Assembly (NCBI GenBank): GCA_051453625.1
Contig: JBOZIK010000001.1
Coordinates: forward strand, 69,025,253 to 69,089,252
Source: Welwitschia mirabilis
Taxonomy: Eukaryota > Gnetophyta > Gnetopsida > Welwitschiales
DNA: 64,000 nucleotides
Direction of reading: 5' to 3'
Below, piece by piece: positions 47,380 to 57,827 of this stretch. The number at the start of each line of letters is the position of its first letter. Positions within the stretch are counted from its first letter, which is position 1. The notes beneath the pieces are model-generated. The model made no database searches, was not told the DNA's origin, and was given only the letters and a program-made list of their open reading frames with translations. Made by a program: the position numbers and the translations under genes.

Positions 47380-48480
47380 CAATTATGATAGGCACTTTGA
47401 CTTTGAATGCAAATGCTACACTTAGAGATTTAATTGATAATAAAAGATGTAAAATCCAAAATCCTTTTAATGTACTTGCTAATTATAATGTAGAATTAAG
47501 AAAATTAAGTTCCTATTCAACATTTTTGGAAGAACATGAAGAGGACACTTTTCAACATCTAGCTGACATTAAACAATTTATACTTACCTCAGGAAATGGG
47601 AAGAAATACATTAGTGATCATACTTACATAATTATATTTTTGATCACACTTAGAGGAAAGGCAAAACTTTAACTTAAAACCATTTTAGACAAGAGTCTTA
47701 AATCATGGAGCTAAGTGTTAGAAGTTTTTATTAAAAGAATTTTGAATGAAAGGACCATAAAAAAAGAAAGGAAAAAAATTACCAACTTCCCCACAATAAC
47801 CTCACAAGGACTATGCCATAACTTATGAGTATTTTATTATAGCTATTCATTCCAACCCTATTGATGAGTTTCATAAAGAAGAATTGATATATTACTTCTA
47901 TAATGGATTAACTAGTCAAACTAAACAACTTGTAGACTTTTCTTATGGTGGCAACTTAATGAAATTGATTTTAGATGATGCATGAAATGTGTTGGAAAAT
48001 CTAATAGAAATAAGTCAAACTTGGTCAGAATCCACTTCTAAGGAAAATCAAACTATAGGACAAATCATAAGATATTTAAAGAAAGTAAAACATGATAAGG
48101 AAGAAGAGAAAGATGATTCAACGAACATGATTAAGGATTCACTATCAATTTGAAGAAGTAAACTCAAATAATAGTTAACACGAAGATAGTAAAATATGAA
48201 AACACAACTTCAACATGTGATAGTTATGAAGATAACACTCATCAAACTAGAAAGTGTTATTTATTACCAACTTGTAAAGAAAGGATGCTTTAGGAAGTAT
48301 CTAAATTCAATTGAGGAACACCTAAGTTTAAAAGCCAATCACAATTTCAACAAAGATTAGATGAATAATCGCATTGAAAACCTTTTGAGAATAGATTCAG
48401 AAATTCAAGCTTCTAACCGAATAACTCCAATCTTCAACTAAGTTAAAATGATCCACTCAAAAATTCAATAGACGAATTGA
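47380..48480 (+). pseudogene. C gag
   Basis: Met at 47385 starts the best preserved piece (to 47672): ATLRDLIDNKR, FNVLANYNVELRKLSS, EEDTFQHLADIKQFILTSG, HTYIIIFLITLRGKAKL. Then TI..KSLKSWS, VFIKRILNERTIKK, YNGLTSQTKQLVDFSYGG, VLENLIEISQTW, QIIRYLKKVKHDKEEE, and a zinc knuckle CDSYEDNTHQTRKC (48216-48257) whose second Cys has become Tyr. Numerous stops after 47672. Role: particle formation and RNA packaging. Gag 2 of A is its close relative; gag 1 of A keeps the knuckle intact. Confidence 0.82.
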
Positions 48481-49030
48481 AAAAGATGCAAGAAAAGACT
48501 AATAATAATATTGAAAATTAGTAAATGTGCTTTAACAAATAATTTTAGTTAATTAAATATCATAAGGATCTCTTACATCTTATCCTTTATCCAACTTAAA
48601 TGAAGTAAAGAGAGATTTAAAGGTAGTAACAAGAAGTAAAAATGATATAAAACCTCCTAACCATGAGGTTTTTAACTTCTAAAAATAATGAAAAAAATCA
48701 AAAAGAAGATGATGTGAAAATTTTAGATACATATAATTTCCCTTTAACACGAAATACTAAGCCCATCACTAAAAATTCTTCACAAGGAAATAAGAGGAAG
48801 TAATCATCTACTTTTTGGCTTGATAGCTTAAACAAAAATCCTACCTATGTTGAGTACTTAAATGCCTTGACGAAAGACTTATCTTTTTGGAAAATCTTTC
48901 AAGAAAATCCTAAATATTCTAAGTTGTGAAAAGACCTAGTTAAAAGAAAACAAAAGCATACCATTCCTAGTAAAGTCTTTCTTGCTCAAAATATGGTTTT
49001 AACTTAGTCATAAAAAAGTCTCCTTGAATT
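48481..49030 (+). pseudogene. C gag-pol linker
   Basis: Contains FPLTRNTKPITKNSSQGNKR and WLDSLNKNPTYVEYLNALTK followed by DLSFWKIFQENPKY, DLVKRKQK (48820-48960), matching A 16667-16870. Conservation between copies suggests a real protein segment between gag and protease, of unknown role. Confidence 0.65.
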
Positions 49031-49450
49031 AAGGATCCTAAGGAATCAATAGTGAGTATTACTTTTGAAGGAAATAAAAGAATTTAAAATTCTTTGATTA
49101 ACATAGGAGCTAGTGTAAATGTCATGCCTCTTGACATATGTAAAATACTTGGGTTATAAAATGGAATGGAACCTACACAAATCATTTTGGAATTGGCTGA
49201 TACATCAATTAAGAAACCATTAGGAATTATTAAGGACTTAGTTATCCAAATATAAAAAGCTTTGTACCCCATAAATGTAGTTATCATTGAGGTAAAAAAT
49301 GATAAAGGTTATCCATTACTCTTAGCAAGAGCCTTTTATGTAACTACACATTGTATCATCAACACATGAACTAGAATGATGGAATGTCATAGAGGCAATA
49401 AGAAGTTCACCATTAGAGTTTTTAATGCTACATAAAAAAAGGATATGAGT
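49031..49450 (+). pseudogene. C aspartic protease
   Basis: Active-site loop reads LINIGASVNVMPLDICKIL: Gly-Ala-Ser intact but the catalytic Asp is Asn. Then LELADTSIKKPLGIIKDLVI, YPINVVIIEV-like, GYPLLLARAFYVTTHCIINT, MMECHRGNKKFTIRVFN. Gly-Arg at LGRPF-type position is Ala-Arg. Complementary to A, where Asp survives but the loop is broken. Minus frame 49084-49287 is its shadow. Confidence 0.83.
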
Positions 49451-49849
49451 ATAACTTAGAAGAAGAACTTAAACCAACCCTATTTTTATAGCATCGCTTA
49501 ACTGAGAAGAGATTAATAATGCTATGTGAACAAACTTTATATGATGAATTGACTGAAATACGCTGTCTTGAGCATGAAGATGAGGAATTTTTTAACTAGG
49601 AGAAAATCCAATATGTTTACTTAATACAAAATATTTTTAAAGAATATCCTCCCCTGCTATCATCTCAAGACATTTCAAGATGATAGTCATTAATGACAAT
49701 TTAGTATCCAAACTCAAAAATTCCAACTTAGAACTAAATGATTTATCCAAAGGTCTAAAATACATTTTTCTATCCAAAAATCTAAAGACACCTTTAATAA
49801 TAAGTAAACTTCTTACTCCTCAATAAGAATCCAACTTGATCTCACTTTT
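49451..49849 (+). other. C protease-RT spacer
   Basis: Coding-like but not recognised: LTEKRLIMLCEQTLYDELTE and LEHEDEEFFN (49500-49600), comparable to LEERLLSLHDSILFNDDKE in A (17370-17410). Confidence 0.45.
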
Positions 49850-50640
49850 GACTTCTAAGGAAAATGCTTTTGTTGGTATCCATAAAGACTTAGCTGCCAT
49901 TCCTCTTCTCATAGCTCAACACAAAATCTATGTTAAAGATAACACTAAACCAATTAGGTAACCCCAACGAAGACTTAACCAAGTAATTAGGCAAGTAGTT
50001 AAAGATAAAATTATTAAACTTATGAATGCATGGATCATCTATACTATATCTGATAGTGAGTCGATTAGCCCTTTGACAGTAGTTTTTAAAAAGGATCGGA
50101 AGCAAAGAATGTGCATTAATTTTAGAAAACCTAATGAGGTTACTAAGAAGGATTATTACCCTTTATTATTTTTTGATGAAGTACTTGATAGAATCCAAGG
50201 ACATGCCTAGTATTATTTTTTTAATAGGTATAGTGGCTATAATCAAGTTTTCATAGCAAGTAAAGACCAAACAAAAATAATTTTTATCTCTCCCTTTGGA
50301 ACTTTTACCTTTAGAAAAATGCCTTTTAGACTGTTCAATGCCCCTGGGAATTTTCAATAAGTAATGATGGGGATTATTTCTAACATGATAGAGGATTCTA
50401 TTAAAATCTTTACAAATGACTTCTCCATATTTGGTGAAACTTTTAAACAAATCATAGAAAGGTTAAGCAACTCTTGAATCGATGCAGAGTTAGTGGCCTA
50501 CACTTGAGCTAGGAAAAGAGTTTTCTTTTTATTAACAATGAAATTGTTTTAGTTTATTACATTTATAATGAAGGATTTAAGATAGATCTTGTAGAACTTG
50601 GTATCCTTAAAAACCTTAATCCTTTAACTAATGTTAAATA
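49850..50640 (+). pseudogene. C reverse transcriptase
   Basis: Order of motifs: IHKDLAAIPLLIAQHKIYVK, PQRRLNQVIRQVVKDKIIKL, ISDSESISPLTVVFKK (50045-50095), RMCINFRKPNEVTKKDYYP, GHA-stop, RYSGYNQVFIASKDQTKIIF, SPFGTFTFRKMPFRLFNAPG (50285-50345), IISNMIEDSIKIFTNDFSIFG. The catalytic F-M-D-D box is FTND (50409-50420). The fold order and FMDD-type box are Athila/Tat. Stops at Gln/Trp positions. Open frames 50022-50210 (plus) and 49890-50105, 50166-50450 (minus) are fragment and shadows. Confidence 0.88.
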
Positions 50641-51230
50641 AGTTAGATCATTCCTTGGTTATGATGGTTTCTATTATCACTTTATTTAAGATCATGTTAA
50701 GATTTGTAAATCCCTTCACTCATTACATTAAAAAAAAGCTAAATTTAATTAAGAAGATTCATGTCAACTTTCTATTAAAACACTTAAGAATAAAATTTGT
50801 TTTAAATCTATTGTCATGGATCCCAATTAGACTAGAGATTTTAAACTCATGTGTGATACAAGCAACATTGCTAGGGATGGGGTTCTTGGATAAAAATGTG
50901 AAAATGATCTCAAAGTCATATAGTATCTTAGTAAAACTTTGTCTAAGGCTCAATCTAACTACTTACTACCAAAAGAAAAATGATTGCCATCATCTTTTAC
51001 TTTGATCATCTGAGATNNNNNNNNNNNNNNNNNNNNNNNNNNNNNTACACATATCATGTAGGCATATGCTATCTTATGAATAAGAAATATTCTAGTGCCA
51101 AACTTATTAGGTGGATCCTTATCATGTAAGAATTCAATAGTACTATAACCAAAAAGGCTGAAAAACATAGTAGCATTATAGATCACTTATCCAGACTCTC
51201 TTGTTCTCATGATGAACTCATCATAAATGA
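50641..51230 (+). pseudogene. C RNase H
   Basis: After the RT connection (DHVKICKSLHSLH-type text), the RNase H start reads LMCDTSNIAR in a frame near 50840-50880, with CD retained, then NLTTYYQKK. After the 29-N gap: YHVGICYLMNKKYSSAKLIRWIL (51047-51118), ITKKAEKHSSIIDHLSRLSC. Matches A 21130-21500. Frame 50631-51005 is largely out of the true frame. Confidence 0.78.
51017..51045. other. Assembly gap (29 N) inside RNase H
   Basis: Short N run within C RNase H; aligning with A suggests about 140 bases are missing rather than 29. Confidence 0.85.
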
Positions 51231-52342
51231 CTTCTTTCTAGATGAACAACCATTTGCTATTGAACAATGTTATGTCATCTATTCTACTCATCCTACTCCT
51301 TGGTATGATGATATTGTGGATTATATTATTACCATGAAATCACCTTAACATTGGAACCATAACCAATGATTTTTTTTTTCATAGGATTAATTACTATGAG
51401 TGGAATGAACCCCATCTTTACTAAAGATGCAAAGACCAAATCATGCATAAATGTCTACCTGAATGGAAAAGCCTAGAGATCCTTAACAATTGCCATGGTA
51501 GGGTATGTGGGGAATACTTTAATGGCCAAAAGACTATAATGAAAATTCTTCATTCTGGTTTCTATTGGCTTATCCTTGTTCAAGACTTTTTTGACTTTTC
51601 TATAAGGTGTGATACTTGTCAACGTTATGATATCCTAACTCACTCTTAAGATATGCCCCTTAAACCTAAACCTTTTGATTAATGAGGGATTAACTTTGTA
51701 GGACCTATCAAACCACCTTATTATGATAAAAACTATATCCTAGTGGCTATTTATTATGTTATCAAATGGGTCAAATCTTTACCTACTACCAAGAATGATG
51801 CACCAGCTATTTTTAATTTTATCCAAAATCATATCTTTCAATGTTTTGGTTTCCTTAGAATCATCATTAGCAATTAAGAAACTCATTTTATCAATCACAT
51901 TTTTTGGGAACTTTTTAATTTTATCCATCAAAATTGAAAATAGAATCACATGTGATTATCATCCACAAACTAATGGCTAAGACAAAAATGTGGATAGAGA
52001 AATTAAAAACATGCTTCAAAATTAGTTTCTGTTAATCATAAAACTTGGTCTTCTAAACTTAACTATGTTATTTGGGCTTACCATACTACTTGGTAAAAAT
52101 TTTAGGTTTTTCACCTTATAAACTTGTGTACAGAAAGGTTTGTGTCTTGTCAGTTGATGTTTGCTATAATTCCTATTAATCCATCCATCAACTTAATCTT
52201 ATACACTTAAATAAAAATATTAAGACTTAATTAGCCTAGCTTAACCATTTAAATAAAAATCCTACTCATGTTATACATCATCAACTCATTCTTAAAACCC
52301 AAGCCAAGTTCAAACATGAAAAAAAAAAATTCTTCATAAGTA
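51231..52342 (+). pseudogene. C integrase, part 1
   Basis: Zinc-binding end: MHKCLPEWKSLEILNNCHGR, GEYFNGQKT (family GGHF, so His to Tyr), ILHSGFYW, RCDTCQRYDIL (51443-51649). Core: FD-stops-GINFVGPIKPPYYDKNYILV (51678-51740), VIKWVKSL, FLRIIISN (51850-51873; D to N), then DYHPQTNG-stop (51950-51980) and REIKNM. C-terminal start to HQLILKTQAKFKHE (52270-52320). First core Asp is Asn and second is Asn, so catalysis is lost. Interrupted at 52347 by J. Confidence 0.86.
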
Positions 52343-52347
52343 ATTTA
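52343..52347. repeat. Target-site duplication of J, left
   Basis: attta directly before the TG of J; identical copy at 59199-59203 directly after the terminal CA. Confidence 0.92.
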
Positions 52348-53629
52348 TGTTAGATTATGTATTACTAATTGATGTCAAACCAATGTTTCATATGAAGTAA
52401 ATTTTGTGCAAAAACTATTAATCACTTATAGATCATAACCTAAAGTAAGAAATGTTACATTTTAATCATTAAAACTTATCAAATTCAATTAAGCTCTTAA
52501 GGGGTTGACTAGATTTCCAAGGGATTAACTATAGCTAGAGTAAACTCTTAAAATTAGACTGAATTCAAAGTAGTCAACTAGACTTATAAGGGGCCAACTA
52601 GCCTGAGAAGTGTGCACTAATATCCTTGAGCTAATTATCAATGGGTCGATAATACCTACAAGGGATTAAATAGACATAATGCAGAAAAATGGAATGAACT
52701 TTTATTAAGATAGATAGGTGACTAGACAGATATGTGGATGACTAAATGAGCGGTCGACTAGACCATAAGGGGTTAATAGGACATGGAGTCATAAAAAACT
52801 AGAGTAACTAAATAGTTTACTCAAGTAACATATTTAAGTTACAACAGTAGAAGGGGTCGACTAGATGATTGAGGGTTGACCAAATAAAATAGAAATGAAA
52901 ATTTTATATCTATTTAGAAATAGGCAAGACGAAAATTACTAAGAAGAATTTTTTGAGAATCTTTTAAACTTTTAACTTTTAACAAATGATTAAAACTTAT
53001 GATTTATTATTATACTAGCTTGGCATTACATTCATAAATAAGGATGATTTGACATCTATTGTATTTTTTCTTTTAAAGTTAGATCTTATACTTCATTATT
53101 ATAGTTCATATCATTTATAGAAGAAAAACTCCATTAAAATCATTATGCTAAAGAACGAGTGGTATCAATGCATTAGGACATTTACCATCATTACAACATC
53201 TTGTGAAAGGTTGAGACTTAGCCTGCAAAATTCCATTTAAAATATTAAGACTTAGCCTATAAAATTCCATTTGAAAGGTTGAGACTTAACCTGCAAAAGT
53301 CCATTTAAAAGGTTTAGACTTAACTTGTAAAAGTCCATGTGTAAAAGTTACAGGTGAATTTGAAATACGTAGAAGAGTTAATAGAGATCTGGATCAGGCT
53401 TGGTGATAACTTGATCATTAAGAGTAGGATAAAGGGTTTTCTAAATCACTATAAAACTTGCATGCATCTAATTGGTATTTTTATGGTTTCTGTTGTTTTC
53501 ATTTTTAGGAACACTTTCAGTTTATATGCATAAGTTTTCTAATGATTTATTTTAAGTAAGTATTATCATAAGTTTATTTGAATATTTTAAGAATATAATC
53601 CTTTCTCCCTAGGGTTCTTGATTCCCACA
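52348..53629 (+). repeat. J 5' LTR
   Basis: 1282 bp; partner of 57828-59198. First part has multiple ggtcgactaga(cc)-like motifs; the later part has four 34-36 base tandem repeats (53205-53345) of aaggttgagacttagcctgc type, ending in gggttcttgattcccaca. Confidence 0.93.
53205..53345 (+). repeat. 34-36 bp tandem repeats in J 5' LTR
   Basis: Four copies of aaggttgagacttagcctgc plus aaaagtccatttg. The 3' LTR has four homologous copies at 58775-58920. Confidence 0.9.
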
Positions 53630-53643
53630 TTTAGTATTAAAGC
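53630..53643 (+). other. J primer-binding site
   Basis: tttagtattaaagc directly after the LTR, an AT-shifted TTGGTATCAGAGC (tRNA-Met), the usual copia site. Confidence 0.8.
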
Positions 53644-53695
53644 TAAGTTGAGTACATTTTCAGATTTTAACCAATCTAGACTCTAGAACCCAAAA

Positions 53696-54700
53696 ATGAG
53701 TAATTCCTCATATGGATTTTACACTAGTCATCCACCTTTGTTCCATGGGTCAAATTATGCATATTGAAAAGATAGAATGAGAATATTCCTTAGATCCCTA
53801 GATGCAAATATTGAAGAGGTTATCTATAAAGGTTATAGTATACCTATGTTAGTAAAAATTGATGCAAATGATAATACCATTCAAGTTCCCAAATACTGAG
53901 GTCAATGGACTGCCATTTATAAAACTAAAGCCACCATAGACACTCATGCTCTTAACATAATATAGTATGTGAAAATGAATTTAAATGTATTATAAACTAT
54001 AATCATGCAAAGAAGGCCTAGGATATTCTTGAGATTGCTCATAAAAAAACTTCCATCATAAAGCAAGCCAAGCTTCAAATGCTTATCTCCAGATTTAAAG
54101 ATATTCATATGGATAAGAAGGAGACCTTATAGGAGTACTTTGCTAGCCTTACAGATATTATTAACTCCATGATAAGTCTAGGTAAGTATTTAGATTAAAA
54201 AAAAGTGATCAAAAAGGTACTAAGGTCCCTTCTAAATTAATTTAAATCTAAAGTCACAGTAATCAAGGAAAATAAGAACATCAACACAATGACACTAGAA
54301 GAGCTTCAAGGTAATTATCAAACTTATAAATTAAAATGTTATAAAGATAAAAAAAAAATATCACTTTAAAGTGTCTACAGGAAGGATACAAGTCTAAGAA
54401 TTCAGATGGAGAATTAGATAATGATGAAATTGCTCTTTTAACTAGAAGGTTCAAGAAATTATTGCATAGAAGGAAAGATGAAGGTAAGCCAAGTAGAAGT
54501 ACAAAAATAGGACATCTAAAATACAGAAAGGGGCAAGACAAAGTAAAAAAAATCCAAGGATACTCTTGTAAAGGATTTTAACATATGGATAATGAGTGCT
54601 TAAACACCAAAAGAGATAATAAAAAATCAAAAAAAATTTCATTTATTGCAACATGGAATAATGAGGATGAGGATGATGACAATAGTCCAAATTAAGAATT
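53696..54700 (+). pseudogene. J gag (copia UBN2 type)
   Basis: Met at 53696: MSNSSYGFYTSHPPLFHGSN then NYAY-stop-KDRMRIFLRSLD, with the invariant Trp of NYxxWxxRM turned into TGA. Continues EEVIYKGYSIPM, PKY-stop, KATIDTHAL, AKKA-stop-DILEIAHKKTSIIKQAK, LQMLISRFKDIHMDKKETL, EYFASLTDIINSMISLGKYL, VIKKVLRSLLN, EENKNINTMTLEELQGNYQ. This is the copia gag with DUF4219/UBN2 domains. A knuckle relic near 54555-54599 reads SCKGF-stop-HMDNEC with the first Cys lost, followed by an acidic tail. Minus frames 54281-54541 and 54451-54642 are shadows. Confidence 0.88.
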
Positions 54701-55620
54701 AGATAAAGACAGAAGAACATCATTCATGATAATTGTGCCTCCACTTCAAAACTTACCTAGAATATCAAAGCCTGATGATTTAGATATTTGTCAAGAACTA
54801 TATAAGGAATGTAAATAGTTGATAAGAAGGATACATGATCTGAATAAGGTTGTAAAGTACCTCATCAAAAATAAGAAGTAAAAAGAATCAAAATACAAAT
54901 TGCTCAATTTAGATAACTCCAATCTCATTTTATAGGTAAAAGATTTATATTGTTTTGTTAATAAATTTTCTAGTGGTTCTTCTAAATTAGAATAGATGCT
55001 TAGAGTTTAAAAACCTACTAGTGATAAATCAAGTATTAGCATAGTACCTCAAAATTCACAAGGTTAGAAGAAATAGGTAACCTAGCAAAGTAGTTTCATT
55101 CCTAAAGTTACTTATCATTTTTGTGAAAAGATTAAAAATTTAAAACTCTTTTGCAATGTTAAAAAGTTAATATTATTTTTAAATTTAGTCGATGCTTTTC
55201 CATTCAAATTTATTTTAAAAGATGGTAGACCATGTAAATCTAAAACGACTAAATGGGTAAAAGCTAATGATCTTAAAAGTGTCTTATCTCAGATAGCTTT
55301 CAAAATCTCAAATGGAAATAGCTGATACTTATACAGTGGATGCTTAAGATATATGACAAGAAAAAAATCAAACTTCAAACACTTGAGTGATATCAATGGA
55401 GGAGATGTTACCTTTGATGATAATTAAAAAGAAAATATAGAAGGTATTAGAAGCATCAAAGGAGATAATTTACTAAAAATTAATAATGTGTTATATGTTA
55501 ATGATTTAGCACAATTTGTTGCATATTAGCCAAATATGTAATAAAGGTCATAAAGTAGTTTTTGATAAGCTAAAATGTGAAATTTCACAAGAAAATCAAA
55601 CGTTGTTATCCTTAGAGCAA
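54701..55620 (+). pseudogene. J protease region
   Basis: A helical charged stretch (DDLDICQELYKEC, LIRRIHDLNKVVKYLIKNKK) is followed by the protease: S-stop-YLYSGCLRYMTRKKSNFKHL (55319-55385). The family motif is W-Y-L-D-S-G-C-S-x-H-M-T; Trp is a stop and the catalytic Asp is Tyr. Then INGGDVTFDDN, IEGIRSIKGDNLLKINNVLY and SQICNKGHKVVFDKLKCEIS-like text to 55620, where recognisable pol ends. In complete copia elements integrase begins about here. Confidence 0.85.
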
Positions 55621-55844
55621 AATGAATAGACAATTTTTATAGGATAGATAAATCATTTTTTCCATATTGTTTTTCTTATGATGTTCATGTAAAGCTATAT
55701 CATAAGTAATTAATCATGTTAACTACAAAGTTGAAAAACAAAATAATGTTTTAAATTTCATTGAAACTAAACATTAACTGATAGATACTATAGTGACATT
55801 CCAAATTTGTGATATTTTTCTTAACCACTAAAACAAATTGGGGG
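55621..55844 (+). other. J junction: point where pol is missing
   Basis: About 220 AT-rich bases with no integrase motif. A clean deletion junction cannot be seen. Confidence 0.5.
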
Positions 55845-56171
55845 TTAACTTGCCATTCTTTAGCTAATTATAGGGCAGTCAACTGGATCTATGATTTAGT
55901 TAAAAGGATGTGATCAGTTCACCAGCCTAGAAGCTCAGTCACCCAAACCTCTTTTAGTACTATAGATCTATGTCTTGATGGATCAATTGGAACTTTAATC
56001 AATTGACTAGACCTAAAGGGTTACAGTATGGAAGTACTATCAGTGGATCTAGTTTATTTCTTAAATTCATCCTAATCAATCCTCTTTATAAAAGAAAGAG
56101 GCATTCAAACCCTTTTCATTGTATTCTAGTTTTATTTTTCTTTCAGATCTAGAGCATTTCTTAGATTTATT
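55845..56171 (+). promoter_or_regulatory. J internal promoter-like segment before the third ORF
   Basis: Carries gtcaactggatc (55878), cagttcaccagcc, caattgactagacct (about 56003) in the style of the gtcgactagacc motifs of J's own U3 region, then a TATA box tttataaaag (56085-56094) and a ~77 base leader ending at the ATG at 56172. This resembles the U3-R part of an LTR and could drive a separate transcript. Function is inferred only from sequence. Confidence 0.5.
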
Positions 56172-57253
56172 ATGTCTTCAAGCTCCTCTAAATAGATAGA
56201 AATGGCTAAATATTCCTCCAAGAGAAGACAAAAGGGGGTTCTAGCTGGGGAAACCTCTTATTTTTATCAGTTCATGTATGAAGATGCCATAGATAAGTTT
56301 CAGAAGAAGTTTGAAAAGAAGCCTATTTGCCAAGAGAGATTGGTAGTTACATCAAAGCTGAGAGAGCACAGAGAAGTGATGTATCTCTTTAGAGATCTAA
56401 ATCTCTCTTACTTTCTTCATGTATAAGGTTTAGCTTATCCATTTCTTACTCAAATATTCTATTGTAATGCTATCTACAATCATAACTCTGCTACCCTTGA
56501 AATCCTAGTTTCAAGGGAAAGGATGAAGATTACTGCCAACTTCATTGCAACTATTATTGATATGCTTGGGGGATTACAAGGAGTTTTGGACTTTTATAAA
56601 CTCCATGGAAGATAAGACAATGGTCATAAGAAAAATTTGGGATAAGGTTTCATTCTTAGAAGCATACCCTCTCTACTTCTTTGCTTACTCCTAAATATCA
56701 CTTTCTTCATTTAGTTTGTACCTATAACTTTTTAACATTGGCTGGCCATCAAGATAAGGCCTTTAACTATAGGGCCTATTTAATGTATTTAGTAGGAATT
56801 AGACACTCCATTAATGCCTCTACTATTATACTAAAGAACATGATTTCTCAGTTAAAGTACCATAGAACTAGGGCTTTACCTTACTCTATGCTAATTGCTA
56901 ATATGTTCTAAACTTATCATGTGAATTTCCATCTCAAGATTGAAACCCTTCAACCAATTTCATCCATTGGACATGCGATGTTATCTCGCATGCATATCTT
57001 TTTCCTTTCAAAAAAGACCTCAAAATCTCCTTCTCCTAAGGAAGTATCCTTAGAAGAGATACTTTCATACTTGAAGAGGATTGACTCTCATATAATCTAC
57101 ATAAAAGAAGCTCTCATGGCAGTTGGGTATGAGATTACTAATACTTCTAAGGAAGATAGAAGTTCATCTCTAAAGATAGCTGAAGTGGGAGAGGAATATT
57201 TAGAACAGGAGTCTGAAGAAGAGAAAGAAAAAGAAGAGGAAGAAAAGGACTAG
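56172..57253 (+). pseudogene. J third ORF: plant putative transposon protein (Transposase_32-like)
   Basis: Start MSSSSSK at 56172, early stop at codon 8, then MAKYSSKRRQKGVLAGETSY, YEDAIDKFQKKFEKKPICQE, REVMYLFRDLNLSYFLHV. After a TAA the same frame gives LAYPFLTQIFYCNAIYNHNS, LVSRERMKITANFIATIIDM. A shift near 56615-56680, then LTPKYHFLHLVCTYNFLTLA, YRAYLMYLVGIRHSINAST, RALPYSMLIANMF (56681-56911), and 56921-57253 with EEILSYLKRIDSHIIYIKEA and a Glu/Lys-rich end. Pattern (RxVxxxxL...F....FYxN...ITxxxIxxIL...LTPxxRxLH...YR.xLMYxLx...INxxxII...LPYxxLI) fits Pfam Transposase_32 as I recall it. Function unknown. Only two stops and one shift in ~360 codons, so far better preserved than neighbouring gag. 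Confidence 0.72.
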
Positions 57254-57816
57254 ATCTTTACTTTCATGATTATGTTTTTTACTTACTTGAATGTTTTTCT
57301 CTTCTTTGTCATTGATGTCAAAATGGGGAGAATTAGTTATATTTCTTATGTGCTTGCAGTTGTAGTTTGCTCTTAATAAGTACTTTTACTTTGTACTATC
57401 TATTTCATGACATAGAATGCACTTGTTTTTATGCTCTTAAATTTGTGCCTAACATTTTTAGGTGCAAATCTAATTTTCTTATGAGTTTACATTTTTGATA
57501 TATTAAACTTTTAGGACTAAAATGTTGTTTATCCTATATATTTATAATTATTAATAAATAAAATATTAAATATTAGATGATCAAAATGTTGCTTCTTATA
57601 AGTGTGGGTTTTCATAAGTATTTGGCATTTCCTTAAATCTCCAAAATTTGCACCTTAAAATTGTTTTAATATTAGCACAAAGTGAATCTTAATCAAAATG
57701 TTTTCATTTTGTATCAAAAAGCTTAATATTTTTATAAAGGTTAATAGGCATTTTATGAGGGGAAGTTTTCTCAAATTTTAATAGTTTTCAACTAAGGAAT
57801 GTTTTCCATCAATGTT
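57254..57816 (+). other. J 3' untranslated interior
   Basis: AT-rich; tatttgatgtcaaaatggggagaa-like text near 57315 is typical of sequence just downstream of SIRE-type ORFs. No gene. Confidence 0.5.
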
Positions 57817-57827
57817 AAAGGGGAGAT
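57817..57827 (+). other. J polypurine tract
   Basis: aaaggggagat immediately before the 3' LTR TG, the classical copia form. Confidence 0.9.

Noticed and set aside
53205-53345. Regular 34-36 bp repeats considered as CRISPR
   Set aside because: No unique spacers, units are contiguous and diverged, and they occur twice in LTRs of a plant copia element.
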